64,000 nt of DNA, taken from positions 62,001-126,000 of the forward strand of contig SNVD02005095.1 in the NCBI GenBank assembly GCA_013180625.2, written 5' to 3'. Shown piece after piece: positions 21,995-35,473 of the stretch. The translations under genes and the position numbers were made by a program. Below the pieces are notes generated by a model. That model did no database searches. It saw only the letters and a program-made list of their open reading frames with translations, and had not been told where the DNA came from. The DNA comes from Boswellia sacra. Taxonomy: Eukaryota > Streptophyta > Magnoliopsida > Sapindales > Burseraceae. Each line of letters starts with the position of its first letter. Within the stretch, counting starts at the first letter, position 1.

Positions 21995-24065
21995 TGCATT
22001 TGTTTGATGTTTAAGACACCAACTCATCTAATTAGACTTATAAGTGTGGACTCACTCATAGCATTGAAATTCTCAATGCTCCCCTTTATATTAAAAACTA
22101 AATGTACATCGAAAAAATGTGAGTCGTGCAATCACACGTGGAACAATATATCATTTTTTATAATCATTAAAACAAGACGATCAAAATTGAGATGCTCTAA
22201 TCCATGCTAAAGGAATCAATTCAGCAAAAATTAAGCTTCAATTTGAATTGATCCAACTATATATATTATTTAAATCACAAAATATATTGGTTTTATCCAT
22301 TTTGTAATAATAGTAATCACATTAACTAGACTGCCATTATTGAAAATTTTGGGATATTGAAGCTCATTTCTTGGTTCAACTTAACTTCTTTATTGTGAAG
22401 CAGAAAAAGAAGAATGGATATAGAAAATAAAACTCATTCAATAAATCAGAACGCTTGTAATGCCAAGAATTAAGACTATTAGATTAAAACTTTATTTTCT
22501 TTTACTTTAAGCTATTGATTTTGGATTAGATTGAACATGTTTGAGCTTTAGATATATATTGGACTGGAATAGAAGTCAGGCCCATGGATTATTTACTCTA
22601 TGTAATATTTTGAGTTCAGCTGGCTCAAACTAGAATTTCAAATTTTATGTTGGCTAAATAACAATATGTTGAATCTAAGGGTTATATTTGTAATTAAATG
22701 AAATTAATAATTTGAAAGAGAAAAATGGCAACTGATTTAACCATTTAAAATATTTTATTATTTTATTTAAAAATATTTTTTAATTGTATAATTATTTTGT
22801 TATAGATAGTTATATTATTAATATTTATTAAGGACAATGTAAAGATTTTATCATTCTTAATCAGTCTCAACGATTTCTTATTATCTTTTTATTATTAAAA
22901 AATGTGAAATTATAACAAGGAACAGTAAAATTATAACATTAGCTCATAATAACAAGTAACTTGAAACTTGCAACAACTTCAAGCAAAGTTGTAGCAAGTA
23001 ATGTCCAAATTATAACATGATATCTAAATTTAGCAAAATCAAATGTTACTATTAACTAAAATGGTTGACTATGACACAAAAGATTCAATCGACAGATCGA
23101 ACCAAAGAGAATAGATTTACATTTTTTTGTACCTACAAACTATAAATTTTCAAAGTGCAAGCTCTGCATATACATTAGGGTCGGTCTATAATATTTATTT
23201 TTAATGAGGTATATTTGGTATTAGGGTGGGTTTATGCAGAAAAATCGAAGATGTTAAATTTAAGAAGAGTTTTTTTTTTTTTTTTTTTACTAGAGGCGTG
23301 TTAATAAAAACATGAGTGCAAATATTCATGCCTATTTAAAAATTGAAAATATACCTCACACACCCTTTAATACCATGTCACCTTTGTTTATTTTAATAAA
23401 AGTATTTCATACATTGCTAAAGAAAAATACAAATTCATGAAATTTGGAAATCTAATAAAAGAACGAATAATGAATTCTCTTTTTAATTATCAAAATCTTA
23501 AAAACAATTCTATAACTCAGTCCAACTTTGGTAATCAAGATTATGTTTATGATGATGGAAATGTAATCTCTCTAACTAAACATTTGTCGAAGTTTCCTGT
23601 GTTCAACATGACAAGTGAACTTACCATCGAAAAGCTATTCATTCAGCCACATATGGCGACATAAACCATCAACTACTTCTGAATTAAAGGGGGTGTTTTG
23701 TGCATGGTGCATGGATTAAGATAGCAAAAGAAATACTATGCGCATTAATTTTCTTAAACCCCATGTTTGGCTTAATTTTCAAGGTGCATCAATATTCGCA
23801 GAAATTTTGACCCGCCTCTCCCCATGGGTTTAGGTGGGATTATAACAATTCATGGAAGATTGGGTTTATTTCGAAAGGCTTGCGAAGTGGATCTTAACAA
23901 CCATTATTTGTGCCATCGTTAAACCGAATGAAGAAGGAAAAAAAACTACTTAAACCTGCAATATTATATTATTTAAATAAAACAAACGCAGACGGGGTGA
24001 GGTACACAAATATATATATAAAACATATATGTATATGCAACATACCTCTTTATTACATCATTAAT
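21995..24065. other. Single-copy intergenic DNA
   Basis: No gene or element recognised. There is a poly(T) run of about 22 bases at 23270-23290. A 75-codon frame at 23437-23664 has no recognisable features. The 3' part (23700-24065) should hold the missing end of the germin-like gene but shows no match. Confidence 0.5.
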
Positions 24066-24069
24066 TTTA

Positions 24070-24704
24070 CAATGATTTGTTTTTCCAATATTGAATTGGA
24101 AGTGAATGGGACCACTGGGGATCACAAACACGTCGCCATTGTTTAGAACTTTGGCGAAAAGCTTATAACCATAGTTGGATGTGACAAAACCAGCCAATAG
24201 AGTCCCCTCGAGAACTACTACTATCTCGGAGGCACGGGGGTGAATGTGAGGTCGGATTTGGCCATATGTTGCAAATTCAATACGGACAGCTGTAATGCCA
24301 AGAGTGTTAAGTCTCGATATTTTCTCTACATCCACAGTTGTGGCGTTTGCACCAAATTGATTTGTTGTGTCTCCAGGCATTTCAACTGAGAAGAAGAAAT
24401 CCTCTAGTTTTGCAAGCTTAGGATCGTTGCACAACTTTCCATTTGCAAACACTTCACGCATGCATTAAATAATTAATATTGATTATACTCACAACATGAC
24501 ATGCAGTGGAAATAAGAATGCCTAGCTATGGAGGCGAGCTAATTGAAAAATAAAAATCCAATATTGAAATAGCACTGAATATGTACCACCATGCAAGGGG
24601 TCATTGACAGCTACATAGAAGTCCTGAAAAGGACTAAGGTTGAAAGCGGAGGCAAATGAGGAAGCCGAAGCCAGGAGAACAAAAGCCAAAAGGATTCGTT
24701 TCAT
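24070..24704 (-). pseudogene. Germin-like protein, C-terminally truncated
   Basis: Germin-like proteins are secreted manganese-binding cupins of the cell wall. Exon 1 (24587-24704) encodes a signal peptide (MKRILLAFVLLASASSFASA) and the mature N-terminus. The intron has a GT donor and AAG acceptor. Exon 2 starts at 24451 with [12 protein letters not shown]. Both cupin motifs are present: motif 1 as [20 protein letters not shown] and motif 2 as [16 protein letters not shown]. The first of the two conserved N-terminal cysteines is replaced by Tyr (QDFYVA where the family has QDFCVA). After GKTN (about 24070) the family homology stops, so about the last 50 residues are missing and unrelated sequence follows to a stop. 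Truncation plus Cys loss suggest a pseudogene. Confidence 0.75.
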
Positions 24705-26166
24705 TGTGATCTTACGCTTTCTTTATTCTTCAAGTATTATTGCTTGGAGAGTTGGGAATTAATCAATATCGCTAAAAAGCAAGCTATTGTTTGTATAGAT
24801 GAAATCAATAGAACTGGGCTTCCCTGGCTAGCTATTCGATCGAATCAGATGATGAAAACTTTGCCAAGTTCTTCACTAAATTTTCCAGATAAGTTATTAC
24901 TTAAGAAGCATATAAATTTTCAATTAAAATTAGTTAATATTATTCTACGTTGCTTACATCAACACATTTGTTTAACCTTAATTAACTTTGAATGGAAGTC
25001 TACAGTGATGCATGCATGACAACATGTGCTTGTTAACACAAATTAACCTATCATTACTTTCTGATATTTTGTTTCCAATAAGTGTATGGTTGAATGTCAT
25101 TTTTGGAGCAAAGAGAAGCTATTGTATCCAAAATTTTAATCTACTCAATGAAAATTGAAAAGCGAGTAAGAAAACAGTAATACAGAGAGTTATTTGTGAA
25201 AATAGTTAAGGATATATTTATCAGATTGTTTGCTTCTATGATTTTTTTTTTAGAATTTTTTAACATTAAAATTGGTAATTAGTCTAATAATTAGTTTCCT
25301 ACAAAGGTTTATGACTACATAAATTTCACAATTTAATCTAATGCATGCCTAGAATAATTAATTGTCAAGCATATGATTTTTTTTTTCTTACACTGTTTTT
25401 GGAGAGGGGGTAGGGAGGCCAAAAACAAGTTTTAGAACAAAAACAAAAAATACAAAATGATTTTTAGAATTTACAGCATTAATATTCAGGGTTAATAGTG
25501 GTGCATTAGCTTTAGAAAGTTTCATATGTGTACAGGTTGATATTGTTCCCTAATTAATGGAGAGAGATTATTCGAGGTTTAGAAAAATACTTAATTACGT
25601 GAGTCTAATATACCACACCACCGTACTATGTAGTATGCCTAGCAATTTATATTGTGTCATGTGTTTGGCAAATGTTATTTAAAAAAAAAAATGTTCGCCA
25701 ATGTTGAGTTAGTTTAATTTCCTTATTTTTCTCAAGTTATTTATTTTATTTTCTTAACCTCCATGATAATATGTTGCGCCAAATTGAATAGGCTCACCAA
25801 ATAAGTAAGATGACTTACTAAGCATGTCTCATGTAGATCTTTCTCGATAATCATGGTCATCAGAATTAGAAATTAAGCCAATTATATTATTGAATAAGCC
25901 TAAATCAACTTTTCTTATCTCAAACTATAACCTAAGGACAGGCTATCAGAATTGGAATGCCAATTCCATATTAAGACTCATGTATACCCAGCCTCTCAGA
26001 TCAAAACACCTTTCCATGTGCAAAGTTTAAAATGTAGCTCTGTTTGATTTGTCCATAATCTCTAGAAAAATTACCCACCTCGTCATTAACTTCCATGATT
26101 TATTTGATAATAAAACTTGTTTACAAGTTAATTGGTAACTAGGCAAAGTAACAGGTCAACGGGTTA
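24705..26166. other. Intergenic, nothing recognised
   Basis: Upstream flank of the germin-like gene, AT-rich. I see no gene, element end or clear promoter box. Confidence 0.5.
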
Positions 26167-26397
26167 GGGGTACCGATTTTGCTCCACTTTTTGACGCAAA
26201 ATTTTAACGCAAATCTACACACAAATTTTCAGTCACTGGTGTCATTTAATCCAGTGGTTAATATTGAAAGTCAACAAATCATATTTAATGTTGTCACCTC
26301 ATCAACCATTTCAACCATTGTATTAGGTGAGATTCAATGGTTAAAAATTTGTGTCAATAAATTGTATTAATATGTTGTGCCAAAAAAATGATACTAC

Positions 26398-26455
<58 letters not shown>

Positions 26456-26598
26456 ATATATATATATATTAAAAGTAATTAAAATTTATTAGTTGTTTAT
26501 TAATAATGTTATCGGTTAGTGGTTTAAATAATGGGTGTAATGAATAATATATATAGATTTGTGTTAAAATTTTATGTCAAAATTAAGATCTCTATCCC
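26167..26598. mobile_element. MITE-like element with terminal inverted repeats
   Basis: The left end (about 26167-26216) and right end (about 26554-26598) are inverted copies. TTTTGACGCAAAATTTTAA on the left pairs with TTTTGACATAAAATTTTAA on the complement of the right, continuing into ACGCAAATCTA/ACACAAATCTA, and both start near GGG. The roughly 430-bp interior has no gene and holds a CT microsatellite. No clear target duplication is visible, so the superfamily is open. Confidence 0.55.
26397..26470. repeat. (CT)n then (AT)n microsatellite
   Basis: Interrupted CT dinucleotide tract with CTAT units, passing into AT repeats, inside the MITE-like element. Confidence 0.95.
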
Positions 26599-27429
26599 AT
26601 ATATATACGTTTATAATATATAATATATAAACATAAATAAACTAAAGATGTGTTGAGCACATCACATGATTACAATACAAAAAGTAAGTTACTTTGTCCA
26701 ACTTTAAACTTGACCATAAGAATCAAAAGTGTAACTAAAACTATATACCTAATACCTGTAACAGGTAACTCACGAAATATAGTCTCTACGTTGAGTTTGG
26801 AATTCCATTTTGACTCATATAGTCTTTCAAGTACAGAAGCACATTTAATTGTTTAACGAAAACCTAGTAACCATATAATGTTTGATTAGATTTTAAAAAT
26901 GTTAACCAGAAAATTTTTCTGATTACTTGGACATAGTTGTTAGGCTATTAATGGGTCTACTGTGTCTATATAGAAAGAGTCTTAGCTCTCACTTTCTAAT
27001 GGACATTAAAAACAAGTGATGTTGGTGATCATGAGCAATATTAATTAGTGGTATTTGGCTTAATTAACAATCATTTGGCATAAAATTAATAGAAAATGTA
27101 ATTAATTTGAAATCAATATATATTATTATGAATAACTGAGTCATGTTTTGTATTAGAAGTTTGAAATCCTTACTGATATATATGGATTGATTTATAGTTG
27201 TCCTTTGAATAACATTAAGTGATATTGCCCCATAAAAAATCAACACCACAATATGCAGGCATATATAATGTGGAAATCAAGATGAGTTTGATGAGGTTCA
27301 TCTTAATTACATACAACTACCTTGTTGGAGAGGTAAATAATTATTTGACGTAATAAAGCCATTGCATGCGGAAAACTCTTTTTTACGAGAAGTCCCAAGG
27401 TCACAAATCAATTCTCTCGAAGTTTCTAC

Positions 27430-27503
27430 AATGAGTACCATATTCTTATATAAACAACTCTCTTGTAATGAGTACCATATTCTTATATAAACAACTCTCT
27501 TGT
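27430..27503. repeat. 37-bp tandem duplication containing a TATA-like box
   Basis: Two perfect adjacent copies (27430-27466 and 27467-27503) of a unit that begins AATGAGTACC and contains CTTATATAAAC. No gene is recognised downstream. Confidence 0.85.
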
Positions 27504-27822
27504 AAAAGACTTGTCTTAATCATTAATAATCTATTTCTTCCACATGCAAGAAATGTTTTGCCACCTAGCTTCCTTCTTACAAAAAATTAAGCTCTCTACT
27601 GGCGATAACAATGCACCGTCATATACAAGTCTTTTATCCTTTTAGTTGTAAGGGCTATGAATCAATAAAACCATGAACATGTGCATCAGTGTGTGTGTGT
27701 GTGTGTGTAAACAAAAGCATTTCCAAGAACAGATCGATTATGACCCAAAAATATAACCGTGATATATCAAATATTACATATTTAATTTTATCAAACTAAT
27801 AAATCAAATACATAATATATAG

Positions 27823-27823
<1 letters not shown>

Positions 27824-27861
<38 letters not shown>

Positions 27862-27882
27862 TGTGTGTGTGCGTGTGTGTGT
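27824..27882. repeat. (GT)n microsatellite
   Basis: About 59 bases of nearly pure GT with a few substitutions. It creates a spurious Thr/His-rich frame on the other strand. Confidence 0.95.
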
Positions 27883-28980
27883 ATCATGGTAGTCTTTCAA
27901 TTCATGTTGGATAATGCGATTTAAAATAGAATAAAGAAAAATAAAACATTTGTGGAAACTACTTTCATGATGGTTAAGTTTAGATATGTTCATCGTTAGT
28001 TTTCTTATAAGTATTTTGGCAGCAATTGCTTGGTAAAAAGTGTTGCATTTACAAGTTAGCTTGGAATTAGAGATCAATAGCTTATCCTAAAGATAGATAT
28101 ATAGAGATTTAGTAAATTAAACCATGTGCAAAGATAGCTAGTCAATGATTAGTCGAATATGTAAATCGTAATATGAGCCATAATTATCAAATTGTTTTTT
28201 TGCTAGTAATGTATAACATCATCCATTTAAATTGAAGATTATAGAAAAAAATTATTTTTGTTTGAGTTTTGATGAAGAATACTAGTTAATCGTTTTATAA
28301 TAAATTTGAAAAATATAATGAAAACTTTGTTATTATATTACTATGTTTTTTCAAGGAATTTCATTCAATGATGTTTTCTTTTAATTAAAATGATTGGGTG
28401 AATATAGGATTTTATGGGTGAACGCAGCCTTACCTTTGCAAATAATAAATTTGAATTGCCCAAAACATATATATGACGGTTAAGCTATATTGGATAAGTT
28501 TTATTATATGCTTAAGCCACACATATACATTTTTTCCCTTCTTTTAATCTTATCATTACATATGTTAACAACCAAGTTTAGAAGAAATTCATTTGGAAAG
28601 TTGTTACCAATTATTTTAATTGCCAGAGTGATCAAAACATATGGACAAAAAAATACATGAACAGACATGTAAATGTCTTTAATTCGTGTTTGGATAGCAA
28701 ATAAGAAACTTGGTTAAGTCACACCGAAGAAACTAGAAGCTTGTTTCAGTGAGAGAAAAGCTTTAATTTATACCATATATATTAACTTTTAAAACTATTT
28801 AGAATGAAACTACTTTATAACCCATTGTGCCAATCATACCTTATTAGTATTATAACCAAAATACAGACTGAATAGAACAGAGCTTGTTTAAAATTTAGGA
28901 AGATTAATCGAATCGAATAAAATATAAAAGGTAAACTAGAATCAAGTGAAAGAAAAAGGGGGAAAAAAGGATCATATATT

Positions 28981-29085
28981 AAGAACTTGAGTTTCAAGGT
29001 ACATATTTATTTCAATTTAACATGAGAATTTAAATCACTATTGCTTAAATTATAGCAATATATTTCATAGTATAATTATCGCTCT
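28981..29085. repeat. Copy of the MATH 3' flank at the left edge of EPRV2
   Basis: About 105 bp beginning AAGAACTTGAGTTTC match the sequence just beyond the MATH stop codon (14534-14638 and 45420-45524). The match ends within the last codons of the MATH frame. EPRV2 therefore lies between two direct copies of this host segment. Confidence 0.75.
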
Positions 29086-29235
29086 TATTTGCAATAATAT
29101 TTTATAGTCAAGTTTACTGTATGCTAGAATTTGAAGTTAATGACTAATACAATTCGCAACAATAAGTTAATGATTAATACATTAACATTGATATGATAGA
29201 ACAGAGATAAGTTAATGACTAATACAATTTAACAT

Positions 29236-29952
29236 GAGAAAATTGTACGCTAGAATTTGAAGTTATTAATAATTCGAAAATGGCATCTACTGTTAGAAAA
29301 TATCTAAATTCTAAATCTAGAAAAACGTCCAAAGTAATTAGTTCAAGAGAAATAATGACAAAAATTACTAATATTAAACAAAGTTTAAACAAAAACACAT
29401 AACCCAACATTTCATCAAATAGTATATATGAAATAGGAACATTTGATTTTAAAACTGCTTATTTAATAAAAGAACACAAAGAAACTTTAACTTTACAAAA
29501 TGAATTTGAAGAAATAAGATTGCTTAGTCAATTAGCCACAGAAAATTATAAACAAAAAGGATTTAATTATATATATATTGGACTAATACAAATAGCTATA
29601 AAACCATTATCAAAAATAGGAATAGATTTTCCAGTATTAAAGTTATTAAGAGACAAAACACTATTAAAATTTCAAGACTCTCTATTAGGGATAGTCCAGT
29701 CAAACCTTTGTAACGGCGCTATTTATCTTAATTGTGCTCCAAATTTCCAAGTTAGTTTGCATGATCCAACAATATTAGATACATTAGTTTTAAATATTCA
29801 TTTACCAGAATCAGTTTTTACACAAAATAGACATAGGTATTTATTACTCTATAGGATATACTTTAAACAAATTAGTTCAGAATTTAATCCAAGATATAGA
29901 TTACAAGATACTAGAGGAGAAACTACAATATTAACAGCAGAAACAGAAGAAA
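29236..29952 (+). pseudogene. EPRV2 part 1: movement protein
   Basis: N-terminal part of viral ORF1, beginning near MASTVRKYLNSK (ATG 29279-29281). It belongs to the 30K-type movement proteins of Caulimoviridae, which modify plasmodesmata. The visible core is YIYIGLIQIAIKPLSKIG, then KLLRDKTLLKFQDSLLGI and NGAIYLNCAPNFQVSLHD. An in-frame TAA lies at about 29401. The frame runs into the CACTA 2 insertion, and the remainder continues at 40037. Upstream (29110-29235) short pieces of the viral leader are repeated among GTTAATGACTAATACAATT repeats, looking like junction filler. Confidence 0.8.
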
Positions 29953-30119
29953 CACTACAAGAAAAGAGGGTTTTTTTGTCACTAATTTTATGTCATTTCT
30001 TAAAAGAATGACATGTATGAAAACTTTAAATTCAGTCAAACCCATATGTGTCACAATACACAAAAGGATTAAGTTTTATGTGTCACAATTTTTTTAATTA
30101 TGACACATATTAATTAATA

Positions 30120-30642
30120 TAAAAGGAAAAAATTCCCAAACCCTAGATCCTATCGATCATCATCGCCTCTTACACTCCATCTCACTTCGTCTTCATCTTC
30201 GGTGCTTGCCAAACTTGTAGCAGTCATGAAAACCCAGCCATCCTCGTCGCATCATTTTTCTCTTTGGTGCTTTCTTCATCTTCATTTTTCTCTTTGGTGC
30301 TTTCTTCATCCTCGTCTTCATCTTAGAGAAAAAGTCGCATAATCTTCGGTGCTTTCTTCGTCTTCATTTTTGGTGCTCGCAAGGTTGTAGCAGTGACAAT
30401 TTCTTTAAAGAGTTTTAAATAGGAGCTTACGGTGGTTACGAGGAGAAGATACGATTGTGCGCTGGTTATTCGGAGCAGGCTTCGCTGGGGCAAGTGCGGC
30501 TGAAAATTTGGATTTTTCTTTATTGAAGTTTTCTGAATTTTTTGATTTTTTGTTACTACTTTTGGTTGCCGAGAAAATTTCTAACTTTTCGAGAAATTTT
30601 TAGTCTTCGCTTGAAGAACTAAGTGAGGAAGGAGAGATCTTG
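30120..30642 (+). promoter_or_regulatory. Captured 5' leader of the MAP kinase gene
   Basis: The sequence changes at about 30120 from transposon repeats to AAACCCTAGATCC and TC-rich DNA that looks like a plant 5' untranslated region. Two copies of CTTCATTTTTCTCTTTGGTG are present. It leads to the kinase ATG at 30643. Whether a promoter was captured cannot be told. Confidence 0.45.
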
Positions 30643-32391
30643 ATGTCGAAGATACAGCAAGATCAGCACAAGAAGGTTCATTTTTCTCTCTTTCTATCTG
30701 GGGTCTGTTTGGTTGCCTAGAAAGTTTAGGAAAAGTTATATCTAGTTATGAGGGTTTTGGTTGTTAAATTCCTTAGAAAGTTTGTGAAATGAAAATGGGT
30801 TCATCACTTAGCCTGAATTATATTTTATTTACTCTATTTTTTAGTTTTATTTTGATGGGATCTTAAGGCATGAACTTGAAATCCTTGTTGTGGTTAGATT
30901 TTCTCAGTAATCCAAGTGAGGTCTTTTGTTATCTTATTGGTTGATCAACACTTAATTTTGAATGGACCCAAGTGATGTTTCTTAAGCTTAACATAACATT
31001 TCATACCTTTCTCATAATTTCTTGAGCAGCCATTGTGATTTGCTATTTTCGTTATCAGAACTCATTGTAGGTTGTGATAGAAACGTGCTATTGTAATCGG
31101 GATTCCACCGGCTGTGTCTCTGGCTTATTTTGTCTTAAAGACCTTTTTGCAATATCGGACTGTAATTTGAGTACATGAATCCAATTAATTATATTCTATG
31201 CTTGATTCTTTAATTATGAAATTTGTTAAGCTATTATATTCTCTAAAACCTGAATCTGTTCCCTTTAAATTGATGAAGTTTCCAATTCATGTTTGTTCGG
31301 TGGCGTAAGCTTCCGTCCTGCTGTTAATTTATATCCTGTCAAGACTACTGTCATGCTTTATCTGATGAAATTTGGGGTTATTTTTATTTTTGTAATTTTT
31401 AATTTACTATCTTAGATTTGTGCTATTTAGGCTGTCATTCTGTCTTTCTGTTGCACATTTGCACAGACCCGTATGGGTTGAATTTTAGTTCTTTATAGAT
31501 ATCTCTATTTCTCTTCCCGCTCTTCTAATTTTTTTCCCAATATCCGTAGGAGGAAATGAAGCCATAAGGTTGTCAATGGTTTAACCATGGATAAATTTGT
31601 TTATAAAGGTCAATGTAATGCTTGGTTTGGCCAGTTTTAAGGACTTCATAATGAATTAATAGTTCTTTTCGAAACTAAGATTGGGTACAAAGATTTAGTT
31701 TAAGGACTGATACTATGATCGGTCTGACTGGATTCAGTTTGGTTATTTTCCAAATCAAAGAGAAGCTTGCTGCAATATTGGGTTTGAAGTTTTTCAAAAT
31801 GAGGGGAGGAGAGAGAGAAAGAGACTATCAGTTTAAAAGGGAGAGAGAAGTTTGTATTTGCATGTTTCTTTGAGAGGGGCGGTCCTGTAAAAGAATATTA
31901 TTGCCCTTTGATAATTGAAAAGGATTATTGAGCTACTATAGATGTAGGTAAAATTAGTGATATGAAACTCAACTCGGATTGCTTGAAAGGCTTACTTAAA
32001 ACTAAAACATGTTTTTGTGTTTATCTTTGTGTGAGTTTGCAAGCTCTGTTTACAATGATTTCTGGAGGTTCTTGTTTTTGGAAAAGTGTGGTTATTCTTT
32101 CATTATTGAACTACATGATGTAGGAAAGACTTGATTATTGATTATTGAATAAAGATATAGTCTTTCTTCCTCACATTTTCTTCATTTTTTCCTCCCCTTT
32201 CTTTTTGTTTCAATTATTTATCCGTTTTCTTTGTTATTTGTCACGGTTCCCATAATGATGTGTTGCTTATCTTCTCCAAGATTATACATATCGACCTATG
32301 CTAACATATTCTTTTTTTTGTTTTCATATTATGCTACAGGACTTAAAAGATAAGGAATTTTTCACTGAGTATGGGGATGCCAACAGGTACA

Positions 32392-33804
32392 TGATAAGTG
32401 TCTATTTATATATCATTTTCATATCAATTCGTCCATGTTTTTTTGCTATATTCCTTGGTATTTTTATGTTTTTGTGTGGTTTTGATGTTTGTAGGAGTTT
32501 TGGAGCAAGTTGCACAAAAAATGGAGTAAAACCCTTCATTTTCACCTCTGCTTGTCAACCATCTTCTCGGATTTAATTGTATTGATATACAATGAACCCG
32601 ATGACATATTATATACCGTTGGAAAGCTCTCGAAGTCTATTTTCTGAAGAAATTTACGGTTTATAAATCCATTCAGTGTGCCAAAAGTTGTAATCAAAAC
32701 ATTGTGAGAAGTATAGAAATGTAATTCCACAAATCACTGTAGCATGTATAATACGGGACACTGTAGCAGGTTACTGTATCAGAGTATTTAAACACATTTT
32801 AGGGTTTTATTTTGATAACTTGAAGCGGGGAGAACGTGGAGGAGGCTGCATCTTTGGATTTCTCTCATCTCTTGGAGTTCTTGAAGGAGATTGAAGGCTT
32901 GGAAAGAGGAAGAACTACAAATCATAATAGATTTCATCAAATTTGCTAAGTTTTCCCTTTCCCTTTCATTTTCTGGAATTTCTCCATATTGTATTGTATT
33001 TGTATTCTATCTGAATATGTGTAACTAAATCTGAATTGGTTGAGGGTGTTTTCAAAGCCCTTGATATGGTTTTTATGAATTGATTGTGCAAGGAATTGTT
33101 ATCCAATTCTCTAATTGAAGTTGCTTGTATTTTCCCATGTTTAATGCTTAGGATTGCTTGCTGGAGTGTATTTGGGTGGCCAACTGAATATAATCTGGAT
33201 ATTGTCTATTGCTAGACTAGAAATCTTGATCCGTAATTGTCTTGATTTCTAATCATTAGTAGCAAAATTGTGATCAGAGATTGCAATTGGAGAATATAAC
33301 CTAAGTTAAATAATCCGAGCTTGTGTGTTTATTGCTTAGATCAACCTGTCTTTCTTTTCATAATGCATCCATTGAATTAAATTTAGAGGGCTTGTTCTAG
33401 GTTGTTTAATGGATAGAGATTAAATAAAGAGCTTGTTTTATTTAACAACAAAGTAAGGAAAGATTGGGGTAATAGAGCTTGTTATTATCTACGGTTGATA
33501 ACTTCAATGCTGTATTTAGATGACAATTATACAATTAATTCGCAAATCCATATCTTGTGGTAGAGAAGGATCCCTTAACCAAGTTTCTCTCATGGATTTT
33601 TCAATCTGTTTAAATTTGCATTGTGTTATTCTTTACTTGCATTAATATTTCATCTAGTTAATCAATCAGCAAAACCCCCCTCATTTAGTTTATTGTTGCT
33701 TTCGAATAACAAATTTAATTAGAATCAATCCTCGTGGGAACGATATCTTACTTATCACTTTATTACTTGTGCGACTAGTATACTTGCTAGTTTCGAACGC
33801 ATCA
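32392..33804 (+). mobile_element. Solo LTR (gypsy-type) in the MAP kinase exon
   Basis: A 1413-bp segment begins TGATAAGTG and ends CGCATCA, flanked by perfect 5-bp duplications GTACA (32387-32391 and 33805-33809). Removing it and one GTACA restores the kinase reading NRYKIL, which proves the boundaries. The 3' end resembles the LTR end of the gypsy element at 50447-57914 (CTTTATTACTT and downstream). There is no internal region, so it is a product of LTR-LTR recombination. Confidence 0.92.
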
Positions 33805-34199
33805 GTACAAAATTCTGGAAGTTATTGGAAAGGGAAGCTATGGAGTTGTTTGTGCAACCATTGACACACACACTAGTGAGAAAGTGGCAATAAAGAAGAT
33901 ACATGATGTTTTTGAGCACATTTCTGATGCTATTCGAATCCTTCGTGAAGTCAAATTGCTTCGGCTTTTACGTCATCCTGATAGCGTTGAAATTAAGCGC
34001 ATCATGTTACCATCCTCAAAAAGGGAGTTTAAAGACATATATGTTGTATTTGACCTCATGGAGTCTGATCTTCACCAAGTCATCAAAGCTAATGATGACT
34101 TGACCCGTGAGCACCATCAATTTTTCCTTTATCAGATGCTCCGTGCATTGAAATATATGCATACAGGTAATTTTCCCCTTTGTTTAAGCTAATTTGATA

Positions 34200-34225
34200 T
34201 ATATATATATTTATTTATTTATTGT
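34200..34225. repeat. Short AT/TTTA microsatellite in a kinase intron
   Basis: ATATATATATAT followed by TTTA units within the intron after 34166. Confidence 0.8.
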
Positions 34226-34466
34226 TTATTATTTTCTCTTTTTTGCTCTCTTGTTTGTGTGATTGATTCAAGCTGATATTTGTATAACAATTTGTTGTCA
34301 ATTTTAACAGCTCAAATAGCCACCGTTTTTATCGTAATCCATTCCAGCTTGTCTTTCTTAATATTGCTTTTTTGGGTTGTAGTTGATATAACAGTTTAGT
34401 TTTATGTCTATTATCATTTCCTGGACAGAAGGGTGTCTTTTGAAGTTTTTGTAGATTTTTACCTAA

Positions 34467-34721
<255 letters not shown>

Positions 34722-35221
34722 TAATATGTGTGACAGGATTATGTTGCTACAAGATGGTATAGGGCTCTAGAGCTCTGTGGATCCTTCTTTTCGAAGGTAT
34801 GGCTAGCCCAACATGTGTGGCATTTTCTCACTTCTCTCCCTTTTCTAGATTCAATGGTATACATTGGGATAGGCCTATCGTATAACGGGTTAATTTGGTA
34901 CGGTTTTGTTGATGTTCATTTTGATATTTGCTGATGTTATTGCCTTCCATAACAATGAATCTATATCACATTTTCTGGATCTACTCATCATTCATTTTTC
35001 AGTTCGAGTTGACTGAGTGTTTTGAGGAGAGAGATGTGTTTGAAATTTTGTTAACGTGTGTCTCTGTTACAAGTTATAGAATAGTACTGCAGTAACAGAT
35101 TTATTTCTCTATGAAATGCTTGAGTGCTTTATAGTAAGCAGTAATGCCTAGATTAAAATAATTGTTCTTCAGGGAGGACTATGAACTCTCTTGGAAGTTG
35201 AAATGTCTGTCATTCAGGTAA

Positions 35222-35473
<252 letters not shown>

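Larger units (their letters stand above)
26599..28980. other. Intergenic DNA with simple repeats
   Basis: No gene recognised. It contains a GT tract at about 27691-27708, a longer GT tract at about 27824-27882, and a 37-bp tandem duplication at 27430-27503. Confidence 0.55.

Noticed and set aside
27796..28077. 93-codon Thr/His-rich frame
   Set aside because: Produced by translating the GT microsatellite.
29520..30011. 163-codon frame as an intact viral protein
   Set aside because: The start is internal to the movement protein and its last codons are CACTA transposon sequence.
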